From positions 1 to 35,850 of the forward strand of contig JAKPOP010000025.1 of assembly GCA_029547805.1 (NCBI GenBank): a stretch of 35,850 bases of DNA, in the 5' to 3' direction. This document shows, in pieces, positions 24,236-32,529 of the stretch; the stretch's first letter is position 1; every line of letters starts with the position of its first letter. A program made the position numbers and the translations under genes. This DNA comes from Deltaproteobacteria bacterium (lineage in GTDB: Bacteria; Myxococcota_A; UBA9042; DTJE01). The notes below the pieces were generated by a model. The model had not been told where the DNA came from. It saw only the letters and a program-made list of their open reading frames with translations, and made no database searches.

Positions 24236-25510
24236 ATGGAACCCTTCGTGGGACTGGCACGATTGCGGGCCGATGCCGTCGGCAGCGGCCGGCGGGACCC
24301 GGTCGATCCCGAGGCCCTGCGGGTCGCCGACGGGATCCTGGAGGACCTCCGGCAGCGGGGCGAGGCGGCCCTCCGGGAGCACGCCGAGCGTCTGGGCGAG
24401 ATCGGGCCCGGGGAGGCCTGGTTCCTCACCAGGGGGGACCTGGAGCAGGCGGCCCGGCGGATCTCGGATCGGGACCGGGAGGTCCTGGAGCGGACGCGGG
24501 CGCGCATCGAGGCCTTCGCCAAGGCCCAGATGGCCTCGCTGCTGGAGATGGAGGTCCCGATCCCCGGCGGACGGGCCGGCCACCGGGTGGTCCCGGTCCG
24601 ACGGGCCGGGTGCTATGCCCCCGGGGGGCGCTTCCCGCTGCCCTCGTCGGTGCTGATGACCGTGGTGCCGGCCCGGGTGGCCGGGGTCCGGGAGGTGGTG
24701 GTGGCCTCCCCGCGACCGGGGGACCTGACCCTGGCCGCGGCGTTCCTGGCCGGGGCCGACGCCCTGATCCGGGTCGGCGGGGCCCAGGCCATCGGGGCGA
24801 TGGCCTTCGGAATGGGTCCCCTGGCCCCCTGCGACCTGCTGGTGGGGCCCGGCAACCGCTACGTCACGGCGGCCAAGCACCGGGTCGCCGGCCGGGTGGG
24901 CATCGACATGCTGGCGGGCCCCTCCGAACTGGTCGTGCTGGCCGACGAGACCGCGGACCCGGCGGTGGTCGCCGCGGACCTGCTGGCGCAGGCGGAGCAC
25001 GACCCCGACGCCCTGCCGGTGGTGGTCACCATGGCGGGACCGGACTGGCTGGACCGCCTGGACCGGGCCATCGGGCAGGCCCTCCAGGACCTCCCGACCC
25101 GCCCGGTGGCCGAACGGGCCCTGGCTCGGGGGTTTGCGGTCCAGTCCACATCGCTGGAGGAGGCCTGTGCCCTCTGTGACCGCCTGGCGCCGGAGCACCT
25201 GGAGGTGATGGTGGCCGACCTGCCGGCCGCGGCGGCCCGCCTGTCGGACTTCGGGGCCCTGTTCCTGGGTCCCCGGGCGGCGGAGGTCTTCGGGGACTAC
25301 GGCGCCGGGCCCAACCACGTGCTGCCGACGGGGGGCACCGCCCGGTTCACCGGCGGCCTGTCGGTGATGACCTTTCTGCGGGTGCACACCTGGATGGAAC
25401 TGGACCAGCCCGAGGCGCTGATCGACGACACGGCCCGACTGGCCCGGATGGAGGGCCTGGAGGCCCACGCCCGGGCCGCCGAGGCCCGCCGCCGCCCCCC
25501 CGGCGGGTGA
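24236..25510 (+). CDS. hisD: Histidinol dehydrogenase
   Basis: 424 aa, near the usual length. Oxidises histidinol to histidine with two NAD+, using a zinc ion. Motifs include YAPGGRFPLPSSVLMTVVPA, GPGNRYVTAAKH, the zinc-site LLAQAEHDPDA, the catalytic Glu-His in LAPEHLEV and GPNHVLPTGGTARFTGGLS. ATG 24236 has AGGAG 8 nt upstream; a GTG at 24227 would overlap the previous stop as GTGA and is the alternative. Last gene of the his operon; its stop lies in a hairpin loop. Confidence 0.95.
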   Translation: MEPFVGLARLRADAVGSGRRDPVDPEALRVADGILEDLRQRGEAALREHAERLGEIGPGEAWFLTRGDLEQAARRISDRDREVLERTRARIEAFAKAQMASLLEMEVPIPGGRAGHRVVPVRRAGCYAPGGRFPLPSSVLMTVVPARVAGVREVVVASPRPGDLTLAAAFLAGADALIRVGGAQAIGAMAFGMGPLAPCDLLVGPGNRYVTAAKHRVAGRVGIDMLAGPSELVVLADETADPAVVAADLLAQAEHDPDALPVVVTMAGPDWLDRLDRAIGQALQDLPTRPVAERALARGFAVQSTSLEEACALCDRLAPEHLEVMVADLPAAAARLSDFGALFLGPRAAEVFGDYGAGPNHVLPTGGTARFTGGLSVMTFLRVHTWMELDQPEALIDDTARLARMEGLEAHARAAEARRRPPGG

Positions 25511-25517
25511 CCCGCCG
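25501..25517 (+). terminator. GC hairpin around hisD stop codon
   Basis: Perfect 7-bp stem CGGCGGG / CCCGCCG whose 3-nt loop is exactly the hisD TGA. No T-tract follows. The stem is symmetric and lies between convergent hisD and the helicase gene (ends 27 nt apart), so it could serve both, as a terminator or 3'-end protector. Confidence 0.4.
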
Positions 25518-25537
25518 TCCCGCCTTGCGATGCGCCC

Positions 25538-27103
25538 CTACCGCCAGGACCGACGCCCGGGACCCCGACCTGGACCGGCGCTGCGCACCCAGGACCCGGA
25601 CCGGGTCGCCTCCGGAGCCGGCGAGACCGGTGGCTGGGCCCGGGGAGCCGCCGCGGTGACGGGCCCGGGGGCCGTCGGCCGGGAGTCCGGGACCCTGTGG
25701 GAATCCGGGATTCTGCGGGAATCTGGGGTGTTGCGGGGATCCGGAGTTCTTCGGGGACCGGACGCCTCGCGGGAGGCCTGGGCCGAGGGCCCCGTGGCCT
25801 TGACCGTCCGGGCCGGGGATCCCCCCTGGGCTGCCGCCCGCCGTTCGGCCTTTTCCCGGGCCCGGGCCCGTTCCTCGGCCTTCCGGGCCCGGATCTCGGC
25901 GATCCGGACCGCCAGCGGGACCTCGAAGCGCTCCTCGGGACGCATCCCGTAGTCGAACCCCTCCAGGCGCTCCCGGGGAAGCCGGGTCCCCAGGGCCCGC
26001 TCGATGGCCCGGAGGTCCTCCTCCTCCTCCGGGGAGACCAGCGTGATGGCCACTCCCGTGGCCTCGGCCCGGGCCGTGCGGCCCACCCGGTGGATGTAGT
26101 CCTCGACCAGATGCGGCACATCGACGTTGACCACCATCGCCAGTTCCTCGATGTCGATGCCCCGGGCCGCGATGTCCGTTGCGACCATGACCCGGAAGGA
26201 CCCGTCCTTGAAGCCGGCCAGGGCCTCGGTCCGGCGGGTCTGGCTGCGGTTGCCGTGGATGCGGGTGCAGGCCACGCCGTGGCGATCCAGCAGGTCCGCC
26301 AGCCGGTTGGCCCGGTGCTTCGTCCGGGTGAAGGCCAGCACGCTCTTGCACGGCATCCGCTGCAGCAGCGCCACCAGCAGGGCCGGCTTCTGGTCCTGGG
26401 CCACCGGGTACACGTGGTGTTCGATGCCCCGGGCCGGCGCCGCCTTCCGGTCGATGTTCAGGGCCACCGGGTCCTTCAGCAGGCCCCGGGACAGCGCCAC
26501 GATGGGCGGCGGCATGGTCGCCGAGAACAGCAGGGTCTGCCGCCGGGGAGGCAGCCGGCCCAGCACCCGCCGGACGTCTGGCAGAAAGCCCATGTCCAGC
26601 ATCCGGTCCGCCTCGTCCAGCACCAGCACCTCCAGCCCCTCCAGCCGGGCATGGTCATGCTGCATGTGGTCCAGCAGGCGCCCGGGGGTGGCCACCAGCA
26701 CGTCCACGCCGCGCCGGAAGGCCTCCACCTGGGGCATCATGCCCACACCGCCGAAGACCGCCGCCGCCGACAGCCGGGTGTGCCGGGCCAGTTCCCGCAT
26801 GTGGTCCACCACCTGGGCCGCCAGTTCCCGGGTCGGCTCCAGCACCAGCACCCGGGTGGTGCCTCGGGGCCTGGGCATGAGCCGGTGCAGGATCGGCAGC
26901 AGGAATGCCGCCGTCTTGCCCGATCCCGTTGCCGCCGCACCCAGCACGTCCCGGCCTTCCATCAGCGGGGGGATGGCGAGGGCCTGAATCGGCGTGGGCC
27001 TGGTGAAGCCCATGTCGCCGATGCCTCGCAGCAGGTCCTGGTGGAGGCCGAAGGCCTCGAATGCCGGCGCCGCCGGCTCGGTGTTTCGCGAACTCTGTTC
27101 CAT
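25538..27103 (-). CDS. RhlE-like DEAD-box RNA helicase
   Basis: 521 aa from ATG 27103. All helicase motifs are present: Q-motif (FTRPTPIQALAIP), Walker A ATGSGKT, PTRELAAQV, TPGRLLDH, DEADRMLDMGF, SAT, ATDIAARGID and HRVGRTAR. The tail after about residue 390 is Arg/Lys/Ala-rich, then Pro/Asp/Arg-rich hexapeptide repeats, a likely disordered RNA-binding extension seen in RhlE-type proteins. It unwinds RNA duplexes, for example in ribosome assembly or mRNA decay. The start is uncertain: no strong ribosome binding site precedes 27103, and the frame is open to 27295 (another ATG at 27157). It is convergent with hisD. Confidence 0.9.
   Translation of the reverse strand: MEQSSRNTEPAAPAFEAFGLHQDLLRGIGDMGFTRPTPIQALAIPPLMEGRDVLGAAATGSGKTAAFLLPILHRLMPRPRGTTRVLVLEPTRELAAQVVDHMRELARHTRLSAAAVFGGVGMMPQVEAFRRGVDVLVATPGRLLDHMQHDHARLEGLEVLVLDEADRMLDMGFLPDVRRVLGRLPPRRQTLLFSATMPPPIVALSRGLLKDPVALNIDRKAAPARGIEHHVYPVAQDQKPALLVALLQRMPCKSVLAFTRTKHRANRLADLLDRHGVACTRIHGNRSQTRRTEALAGFKDGSFRVMVATDIAARGIDIEELAMVVNVDVPHLVEDYIHRVGRTARAEATGVAITLVSPEEEEDLRAIERALGTRLPRERLEGFDYGMRPEERFEVPLAVRIAEIRARKAEERARAREKAERRAAAQGGSPARTVKATGPSAQASREASGPRRTPDPRNTPDSRRIPDSHRVPDSRPTAPGPVTAAAPRAQPPVSPAPEATRSGSWVRSAGPGRGPGRRSWR
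25681..25752. repeat. Four 18-bp tandem repeats in helicase tail
   Basis: Four diverged 18-bp units beginning GGGAGTCCG, GGGAATCCG, GGGAATCTG, GGGGATCCG on the plus strand, a fifth partial after. In the helicase protein (minus strand) they encode hexapeptides of the type RNTPDS, RRIPDS, HRVPDS. Confidence 0.75.
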
Positions 27104-27614
27104 CACGTGATCCAGACTCAAGATCCATGCTCCCTGCCCCTGCCTCTGGCGGGGCATTGCATCGGAGGGCATCCTGCCCATCCGGTTCCGGCCTGACTGT
27201 CGAAAAAACGGGGGAATCGCCGGAGGAGGCCACCGTCTTGCCACCCGAAGGGGCGGCGTCGGCTCCATCATGCATCCTTTCCGCCCGCCTGGCAAGCCTT
27301 CCCTGCATTTTCCTCAGTACACGGACCAGATCAGGTCCATCCATGACAGGCCGGACCGGGCCAGATGGAGGCCCCGATGTCGCAACGACTGGCGGCAGGA
27401 GCTGACCTGCACCCGTCGTTGCGCCCAGCGGGCCCATTCGGTTCCTGCGATCCACGGTCGGAATCACCGCTGCCCTTGCCGGCTACAAGGTCGGCTTGAT
27501 CCGACTCGACGACGACGGTTGGCTCGTCCGGACATGCTCTCTGCCCCTGGGCGGAGTCGGTCAGCAGGCCTGTCTTGTGGATGGAACTTCCCGTTGGCCC
27601 CGATTGGCTTCGCC
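27104..27614. other. Intergenic region, no gene recognised
   Basis: About 510 nt between the helicase start and the end of the large lipoprotein gene, both on the minus strand. GC and codon pattern are less extreme than to the left, and the accessory region seems to begin here. Frames on both strands lack ribosome binding sites and recognisable motifs. One plus-strand stretch near 27430-27540 reads as protein-like (for example VGITAALAGYKVGLIRLDDD) but has no plausible start and may be debris. The helicase promoter presumably lies here. Confidence 0.45.
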
Positions 27615-30566
27615 TCAAAAGGCCGGGGTGAGCAGGAAGCTGCCACGGGTGTCGGAAACAGGGTCCAGCGATGAAATGAGGATCTGGCCGCGATCGTTGA
27701 TGGCTATCGGGATGCAACCGAGCGAGGTGCCGGCGGGATTCCACACCGGGGTGAGATCTTGCGGTACGCCGTCTCGCCAGACCACGCACCGGCTATGCGC
27801 CAAGGTCCAGCCAGCGACATCCGCGTAACCGGCAACCACCACGCCGTCATTGTTCATCACGAGCGCCCCCACGGCGACCATCGCAAAGTCAGGCAGCGGG
27901 GGAAGGGTGATGAAACCGGTCGGTGTCTGGAGCATGATGGACGGGGCAGTACCACTCGGGTCGTGCACCGCGACGACCGTCCCATGGTCGTTCAAGTCCG
28001 CCAGGATCGACGGACCGGGGTTCCACGTGGGCCCGGCGATCATCTCCACGGTCCCTCCGGGCTGCCAGATGGCATACTCGCCCGCCGATGTGACTCCCAG
28101 GACCTGCCGGGCGTTGTTGATGCGCACCGAACTCTGCAATCCGATCTGCTCGTTGGGTCCGCCACCGTGTGGCTCGTACCCTGGGCAATGGCTCATCTGG
28201 CCACCCGCGTAGCAGGGGCCCGGTTCGCCGTTTGATGTCGAGATGTAGTATGCCCCGATGGCGTCTCCCGCGTCGTTGATGTCGGTGAGGTAGCTTCCTT
28301 CCCAGGTCAGGTTGGCAAAGCCCGGTGTCGCAGGTAGAGAGGTCAGGATGTTCCGGATATTCCCGTCCTTCCACACGACGGCAGTAGTAAAATCGGGGTC
28401 GCCGCTCATGAGCATTGTGGCAAAGCCTCCGTCTTGCGTGAGCTTCGGACCTCCCACGTTCTTCGGAAGGCTGATCTGGTGCAGCGAACCGTCCCACAGC
28501 AGCACGACATCGGCGCAGGCCGTATTCGCGCACCCGACGACTCGGCCGGCGTTGTCGAGATCGGTTCCGAGGAGCCCCATCGCGCCGAGGTCCTGAACGC
28601 AGTACTCCGATCCAGCCACCGGCTGGCAGGAGGCGCCCACCGTGACAGTGAAGAGATCTACCGGCGTGCCGTAGCGACCGCCGCACGCCGGGCCCGAACG
28701 CTCCAGCACCAGGTCGAACGGTTCGTTGGCAGCAAGCCCGAGCGCGGTGCGCACCGCGCCGACGTCCACATCAAACCCCACGCTGTCGGTCATGAGTCTC
28801 GTGCCCGAGGGCGTGAGATGGCTCCATGCGTGCCGCGAGCCCTGACGGACAAGATACAGGGTGAGGACGTCGTTCTCGATGCGCTCGGCGCTGGTGAGGT
28901 CTGGCTCGTAGCAGACGAGAGCAGCCAGCGGCCCACGCAGCTTGAGGACATCGCCGGCCACCGCAGAGATCGCCAGCGTCGTGGGCGAAGTCCCGGGAGC
29001 GGCCCCCGGGGAAGCCACATGCTGCTCGCGCAGTGTCCCCTTCGAATCGTAGATGGAAATCGCGAGGGTGGAGGCGCAGTGATGGGCATCCACCTGGACC
29101 GGCGTTGGATCGGCGAGAACTGCGGCGAGGGCGCCCAGCACCCCCATGTCCTCTGTGGTCTGGCACAGCTCGTAGCCTGACTTCCACACCGTTTCGGCCA
29201 CGCCGCGCGCCCCCATTGCGCCGAGCGTGTCAGCCAGCGCACCCATGTCGATGGCGTAGAGATCGTAGAAAAGCCTGCTGGCTCGTGTCACCTCGTCCAC
29301 CAGGATCTGCCAGTCCTGCCGCTGGTTCAGGGACAGCAGCGGCTGCCGCGGAGGCGAGACCGGCCCATGGTAGAGACTGCAATACGGCGGCAGCGGGGGG
29401 TTCGGCGGGGGCGACTCGGGCGCGTTGCAGATGCACCGCACCAATTGATCCCGGTTTGTCTGATCTTTCATGAACTTCACCAGCTCTTCTGCCTTCATGT
29501 TCACCAGGTACCCGGCCTGCAACGCCTCAGGACACGTGCCATCGGCGTTCAACATCTGCACCATCGCCGCGCTCGCCATCACAGGCGCAGCGTAGAACCG
29601 AAACTCCCACTGGCACTTGGGTACCGAGTTCTCCAGGTCCATCTTCTTGCTGGCATAGGTGGAACACGCCTCCCGACGCAGCTCGGCCATGAGCTGGTCG
29701 AACTCTTGCTGACGCGCGGGGTCACCCGAGATCACCAGGATGAGCGATTTGATCACGAGATCGAGAGCGGCCGCGTCCTCGACCTGCCCCCCCTGCACCA
29801 GCTGCCGCGCGAGCATCATGAGCGCCGGGATCGACTGGTCTGCCGAAAGCTGGCTCGCACTCAAGAACATCTTGTCCAAGTAGGAATCGAACATCAGGGC
29901 ATACTTGGCGTCAAAGCGCGGCGCCATGCCCACGTGGCCGAGGAAGCGGGCGGTGACCGTCATGGTGCGCCCTCCCTCGTCCACCATGGGGGCCAGCGGG
30001 ATGATGTAGGCGCCACCCCGGTACTCGAGCCACCCGTCGTTCGTCGTCACCCCCGGCGGCAAGGTCACGCGGATGGTCGCGGGCCGCTCGAAAACGAGGC
30101 CTGCCGGCCGGACCTCGGCCGACAGCCATTGCCCAGCCGCCAGCGGTGCCGACATGAGTGTGAGGTCGACGGGCCCACGCAGTGCGTCGGGAGGGATCTC
30201 CACCTCCACGGTTACGCGCTCCGGGCTGACGTAGGTGACCGTAGCACCGGCCCGGTCCACCGTCTGCGTAACCGTGCCGGTGGGCTCGGGGCCGACTGCC
30301 GGCAAGTCGCAGGTTTCGTCCGTGCACACCCCGAAGACACAGTCATCCGCGACGGCGCAGGCGCTGCCGGGCGCGCAGCGGACCGGGCAGATACCGCCAC
30401 AATCGACGTCCGTCTCCCCCGGGCTGAGCACTCCGTCGCCGCAATGGGTGGGGTCCGGCACCTGGGATGGCGACCCGGAGGAACAGGCGACAAGCGCCAG
30501 CGCAATCACGCCGCCACTCAGGCGGCGGAGGAACCCAATCACCTCACGATCGGATCGAATCCCCAT
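27615..30566 (-). CDS. Large lipoprotein with ZU5-like domain and HAF repeats
   Basis: 983 aa from ATG 30566. A lipoprotein signal ends in LALVAC (Cys28). A Cys-rich segment follows (THCGDGVLSPGETDVDCGG, CAPGSACAVADDCVFGVC), like the Cys-rich modules of myxobacterial surface proteins. Residues about 100-210 resemble a ZU5-type beta domain (TVEVEIPPDALRGPVDLTL, VTLPPGVTTNDGWLEYRG). A long middle region is mostly helical and unassigned. From about 690 there are HAF-type propeller repeats (TDLDNAGRVVGCA, TDINDAGDAIGAY, VRINNARQVLGV, ADLNDHGTVVAV, IAINDRGQILI), each an 'IN-x-x-G-x-V-G' unit. Probably an outer-membrane or surface protein, function unknown. The same frame runs on upstream to 30878 through an HU-like remnant, so the start is not certain. 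Third-codon GC is lower than in the his operon. Confidence 0.8.
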   Translation of the reverse strand: MGIRSDREVIGFLRRLSGGVIALALVACSSGSPSQVPDPTHCGDGVLSPGETDVDCGGICPVRCAPGSACAVADDCVFGVCTDETCDLPAVGPEPTGTVTQTVDRAGATVTYVSPERVTVEVEIPPDALRGPVDLTLMSAPLAAGQWLSAEVRPAGLVFERPATIRVTLPPGVTTNDGWLEYRGGAYIIPLAPMVDEGGRTMTVTARFLGHVGMAPRFDAKYALMFDSYLDKMFLSASQLSADQSIPALMMLARQLVQGGQVEDAAALDLVIKSLILVISGDPARQQEFDQLMAELRREACSTYASKKMDLENSVPKCQWEFRFYAAPVMASAAMVQMLNADGTCPEALQAGYLVNMKAEELVKFMKDQTNRDQLVRCICNAPESPPPNPPLPPYCSLYHGPVSPPRQPLLSLNQRQDWQILVDEVTRASRLFYDLYAIDMGALADTLGAMGARGVAETVWKSGYELCQTTEDMGVLGALAAVLADPTPVQVDAHHCASTLAISIYDSKGTLREQHVASPGAAPGTSPTTLAISAVAGDVLKLRGPLAALVCYEPDLTSAERIENDVLTLYLVRQGSRHAWSHLTPSGTRLMTDSVGFDVDVGAVRTALGLAANEPFDLVLERSGPACGGRYGTPVDLFTVTVGASCQPVAGSEYCVQDLGAMGLLGTDLDNAGRVVGCANTACADVVLLWDGSLHQISLPKNVGGPKLTQDGGFATMLMSGDPDFTTAVVWKDGNIRNILTSLPATPGFANLTWEGSYLTDINDAGDAIGAYYISTSNGEPGPCYAGGQMSHCPGYEPHGGGPNEQIGLQSSVRINNARQVLGVTSAGEYAIWQPGGTVEMIAGPTWNPGPSILADLNDHGTVVAVHDPSGTAPSIMLQTPTGFITLPPLPDFAMVAVGALVMNNDGVVVAGYADVAGWTLAHSRCVVWRDGVPQDLTPVWNPAGTSLGCIPIAINDRGQILISSLDPVSDTRGSFLLTPAF

Positions 30567-30743
30567 GAAACGCTGATCCCCAGGCGGGGGGGGGCTGAGC
30601 CAACCAAGCGCCAACCTCTTGTCTTTCTTGGCCGCGCTTTTCATCGCCTCGAACCACCCGTTCAGGGCCACCTCGATCTCCCCCTTGATGAGCCCCAACC
30701 CCTTCGCGCCACGGATCTCCTCGATGAACTCGGTGTTGGTCAT
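30567..30743 (-). pseudogene. HU-like N-terminal remnant, in frame with lipoprotein
   Basis: 59 codons from an ATG with a strong GGGAGG site 5 nt upstream. Residues 2-48 read like the N-terminal helices and first strand of an HU/IHF DNA-binding protein: TNTEFIEEIRGAKGL, IEVALNGWFEAMKSA, KKDKRLALGW. The DNA-binding arms and C-terminal helix that should follow are missing: the frame enters a Pro stretch coded by a C9 tract and then runs into the lipoprotein without a stop. Either a truncated HU gene whose 5' part was joined to the lipoprotein, or a real leader gene expressed with it. Similarity is by eye over a short length. Confidence 0.5.
30586..30594 (-). repeat. C9 homopolymer tract
   Basis: Nine consecutive C on the minus strand (G on the plus strand). 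It codes the Pro run that joins the HU-like remnant to the lipoprotein. Loss or gain of one base ends the upstream frame within about 20 codons, so this tract decides whether the two are joined. Confidence 0.8.
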
Positions 30744-30946
30744 CTGGTCCTCCCGAAAACGATCCAGAAGACGCCTGAGTCTGTTGTCGTATGGCCCGCG
30801 TCTGCCCACAGGACCTCCAACACAAGAATCTGATGTGACGAATCGTACTGGCGGGGAGAGAGGCATGTCAATCAACATTCGAGCACGGGACTGGAATGCG
30901 AGTCATGGACGCCGACGAGTCGAAATGACTGTTCAATCCCCTCACG

Positions 30947-31050
30947 TACAGGGCAGAGTCCCTGTTCAACCCGAGCCATGCGGTGTCCGACGCGATGGCC
31001 ACCTACAGGATGGCCTGGCTGAAGACGAACCACGCGGAGGCGTTTGAACG
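30947..31050 (+). pseudogene. DnaE-like fragment
   Basis: A plus-strand stretch of about 33 codons reads YRAESLFNPSHAVSDAMATY then RMAWLKTNHAEAF. It resembles the conserved FNKSHAxAYALxxYQTAWLKxxxPxEF segment of the DNA polymerase III alpha subunit (DnaE or DnaE2). Nothing before (stop at 30926-30928) or after matches, and it runs into the ribosome binding site of the next gene. Likely a scrap left by recombination or decay. By-eye similarity only, about a dozen matching positions. Confidence 0.35.
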
Positions 31051-31104
31051 GGGGTGCAGGAATCTCGGAATTCGGGAACAATCAGTCTGCCGGGAGGACC
31101 CACC

Positions 31105-32529
31105 ATGTGGTTTGAAGGTCGCCACCGTCTCCATGGCTACTCTGAACGCGGCGTCGTCAATGCCGTCTTTGAGACCATCGCCAACCATGAGAACGGAGCC
31201 GCGCTGCTCGAGGACCTGCTGGACCTCCTGTTGCCCTGGGATGGCCGCGGCGGGGGCGAGTTGCTCACCCGACGCGGCAGGCGGCTGGTCGACTTCGACA
31301 TCTACATCGAGCCGTCGCTTTCCGACTTCGGGAACCCGGACGTCCTGGTCTTCGCCTGCTACCGTGACCCCGTCGAGGGCACGGAAGAATGGGAGACGTT
31401 CTTCATCGAAGCGAAGATGGAACCCTTCCTGATGAGTTCGCCCCCGACTGCGGAGGAACTCTCGAAGACACCAACCTCGACGGAGACGAAATGGAACGAC
31501 CCCCGCGAGGCAACGGACTACCGGGAATTGGCGGGCATCCTGACGACGTGCGACTTCGATCCCTTGGAAGCAGCGAACGAAGTGGAGGAACTCTGGCGTG
31601 CCCTGGTCGGACACGCGATTCCGACCCGCGCATACTACCAGACCAACGCCAGCAGCCTGCTTCACGAACTGTTCATGAAGTACCGGTTCTGGGAGACCCA
31701 CATCCACTCCTCCAGGGGTGATCGACCGACCTGGGCCGACCTGAAGAATGGCGTCCGGGTGTACTCGGGGGAGAAGGAAGATGGCCGGCGGAAGATCGGG
31801 GCCGACCCGACCGTGCTGCGCCTGGTCCACCGGCTCCGCCAGCAGGGCGTTGTGGCTCATTTCGTCTCGATGACCACCGATCCGCCTCCGGCCCCGGACG
31901 AGGTAGCCGCCCAGAGGCAGTGGCCATTGGGGATGGCGGTGACCCGCCACCTGGCTGAGATCTACGAATGGAACAATGGACCCTGCAATCCTTGGGGCAT
32001 GTGGTGCGAACTCGCCTGCCAGTTGTCGTGGTTCGACGTCCGAGCCTGGGCCGCCAGATACCAGTTGCGGCGAGTCCAGCAGGCCCTGGACGAGAACGAG
32101 GAGAAGTTCCGTTTCTGGCCGAGGTGCGCGTGCATTCCCTCCGGACCTCAAGGGAAGTACCAGATGTCCCCGCAGCATGAACCCCTGCTGGAGTTCCTGC
32201 GCCAGGCAGACCCGGGCGCCACGTGGAACGTGACCCCCAGGACCCGCCCGTGGCGGGCCAGCCTCTGCCGCAACGGAGTCCCCATCCTGAGGATGACCCC
32301 GGAGGCAGGCTTCTCCAACGGCTACTGGCTTCAGGTTGCCTCGGACCAGGATCGCGCCCGGCAGACGCTGGCGGAGCGGGGTCTCCCGCATTGCTTCCGG
32401 CTTCCTGCCGACGCAGGCTGGAGGCTCGTCCCGGACTCCGAAGGAGCCCGGTGCCTCAGGCTGGTCGTGGAAACGTTTCGCAAAGCAGGAGCCACGACCG
32501 ATCCGCTACAACGGAGACAAGCGCGTTGA
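31105..32529 (+). CDS. Hypothetical protein, PD-(D/E)XK-like motif
   Basis: 474 aa, no family recognised. Near the N-terminus, NPDVLVFACY (P78, D79) followed 22 residues later by FFIEAKM (E102-A-K104) fits a PD-(D/E)XK nuclease core, with an N-terminal helix containing E37 that could complete it. The middle has DPTVLRLVHRLRQQGVVAHF and a Trp-rich stretch (WNNGPCNPWGMWCELACQL); the C-terminal ~100 residues look like a compact alpha/beta domain. The start at 31105 has GGGAGG 8 nt upstream; the frame is open further upstream but without a site. The stop overlaps the TTG start of the next gene as TTGA, so the two are made together. Setting beside transposases suggests mobile cargo, possibly defence. 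Nuclease activity is an inference from the motif. Confidence 0.7.
   Translation: MWFEGRHRLHGYSERGVVNAVFETIANHENGAALLEDLLDLLLPWDGRGGGELLTRRGRRLVDFDIYIEPSLSDFGNPDVLVFACYRDPVEGTEEWETFFIEAKMEPFLMSSPPTAEELSKTPTSTETKWNDPREATDYRELAGILTTCDFDPLEAANEVEELWRALVGHAIPTRAYYQTNASSLLHELFMKYRFWETHIHSSRGDRPTWADLKNGVRVYSGEKEDGRRKIGADPTVLRLVHRLRQQGVVAHFVSMTTDPPPAPDEVAAQRQWPLGMAVTRHLAEIYEWNNGPCNPWGMWCELACQLSWFDVRAWAARYQLRRVQQALDENEEKFRFWPRCACIPSGPQGKYQMSPQHEPLLEFLRQADPGATWNVTPRTRPWRASLCRNGVPILRMTPEAGFSNGYWLQVASDQDRARQTLAERGLPHCFRLPADAGWRLVPDSEGARCLRLVVETFRKAGATTDPLQRRQAR

Noticed and set aside
25681-25760. CRISPR-like array
   Set aside because: Repeats are 18 bp, tandem without spacers and inside the helicase coding frame.
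27430-27614. Plus-strand frame reading VGITAALAGYKVGLIRLDDD
   Set aside because: Looks protein-like for about 35 codons but has no start site, no ribosome binding site and no recognisable family; kept only as a note in the intergenic entry.
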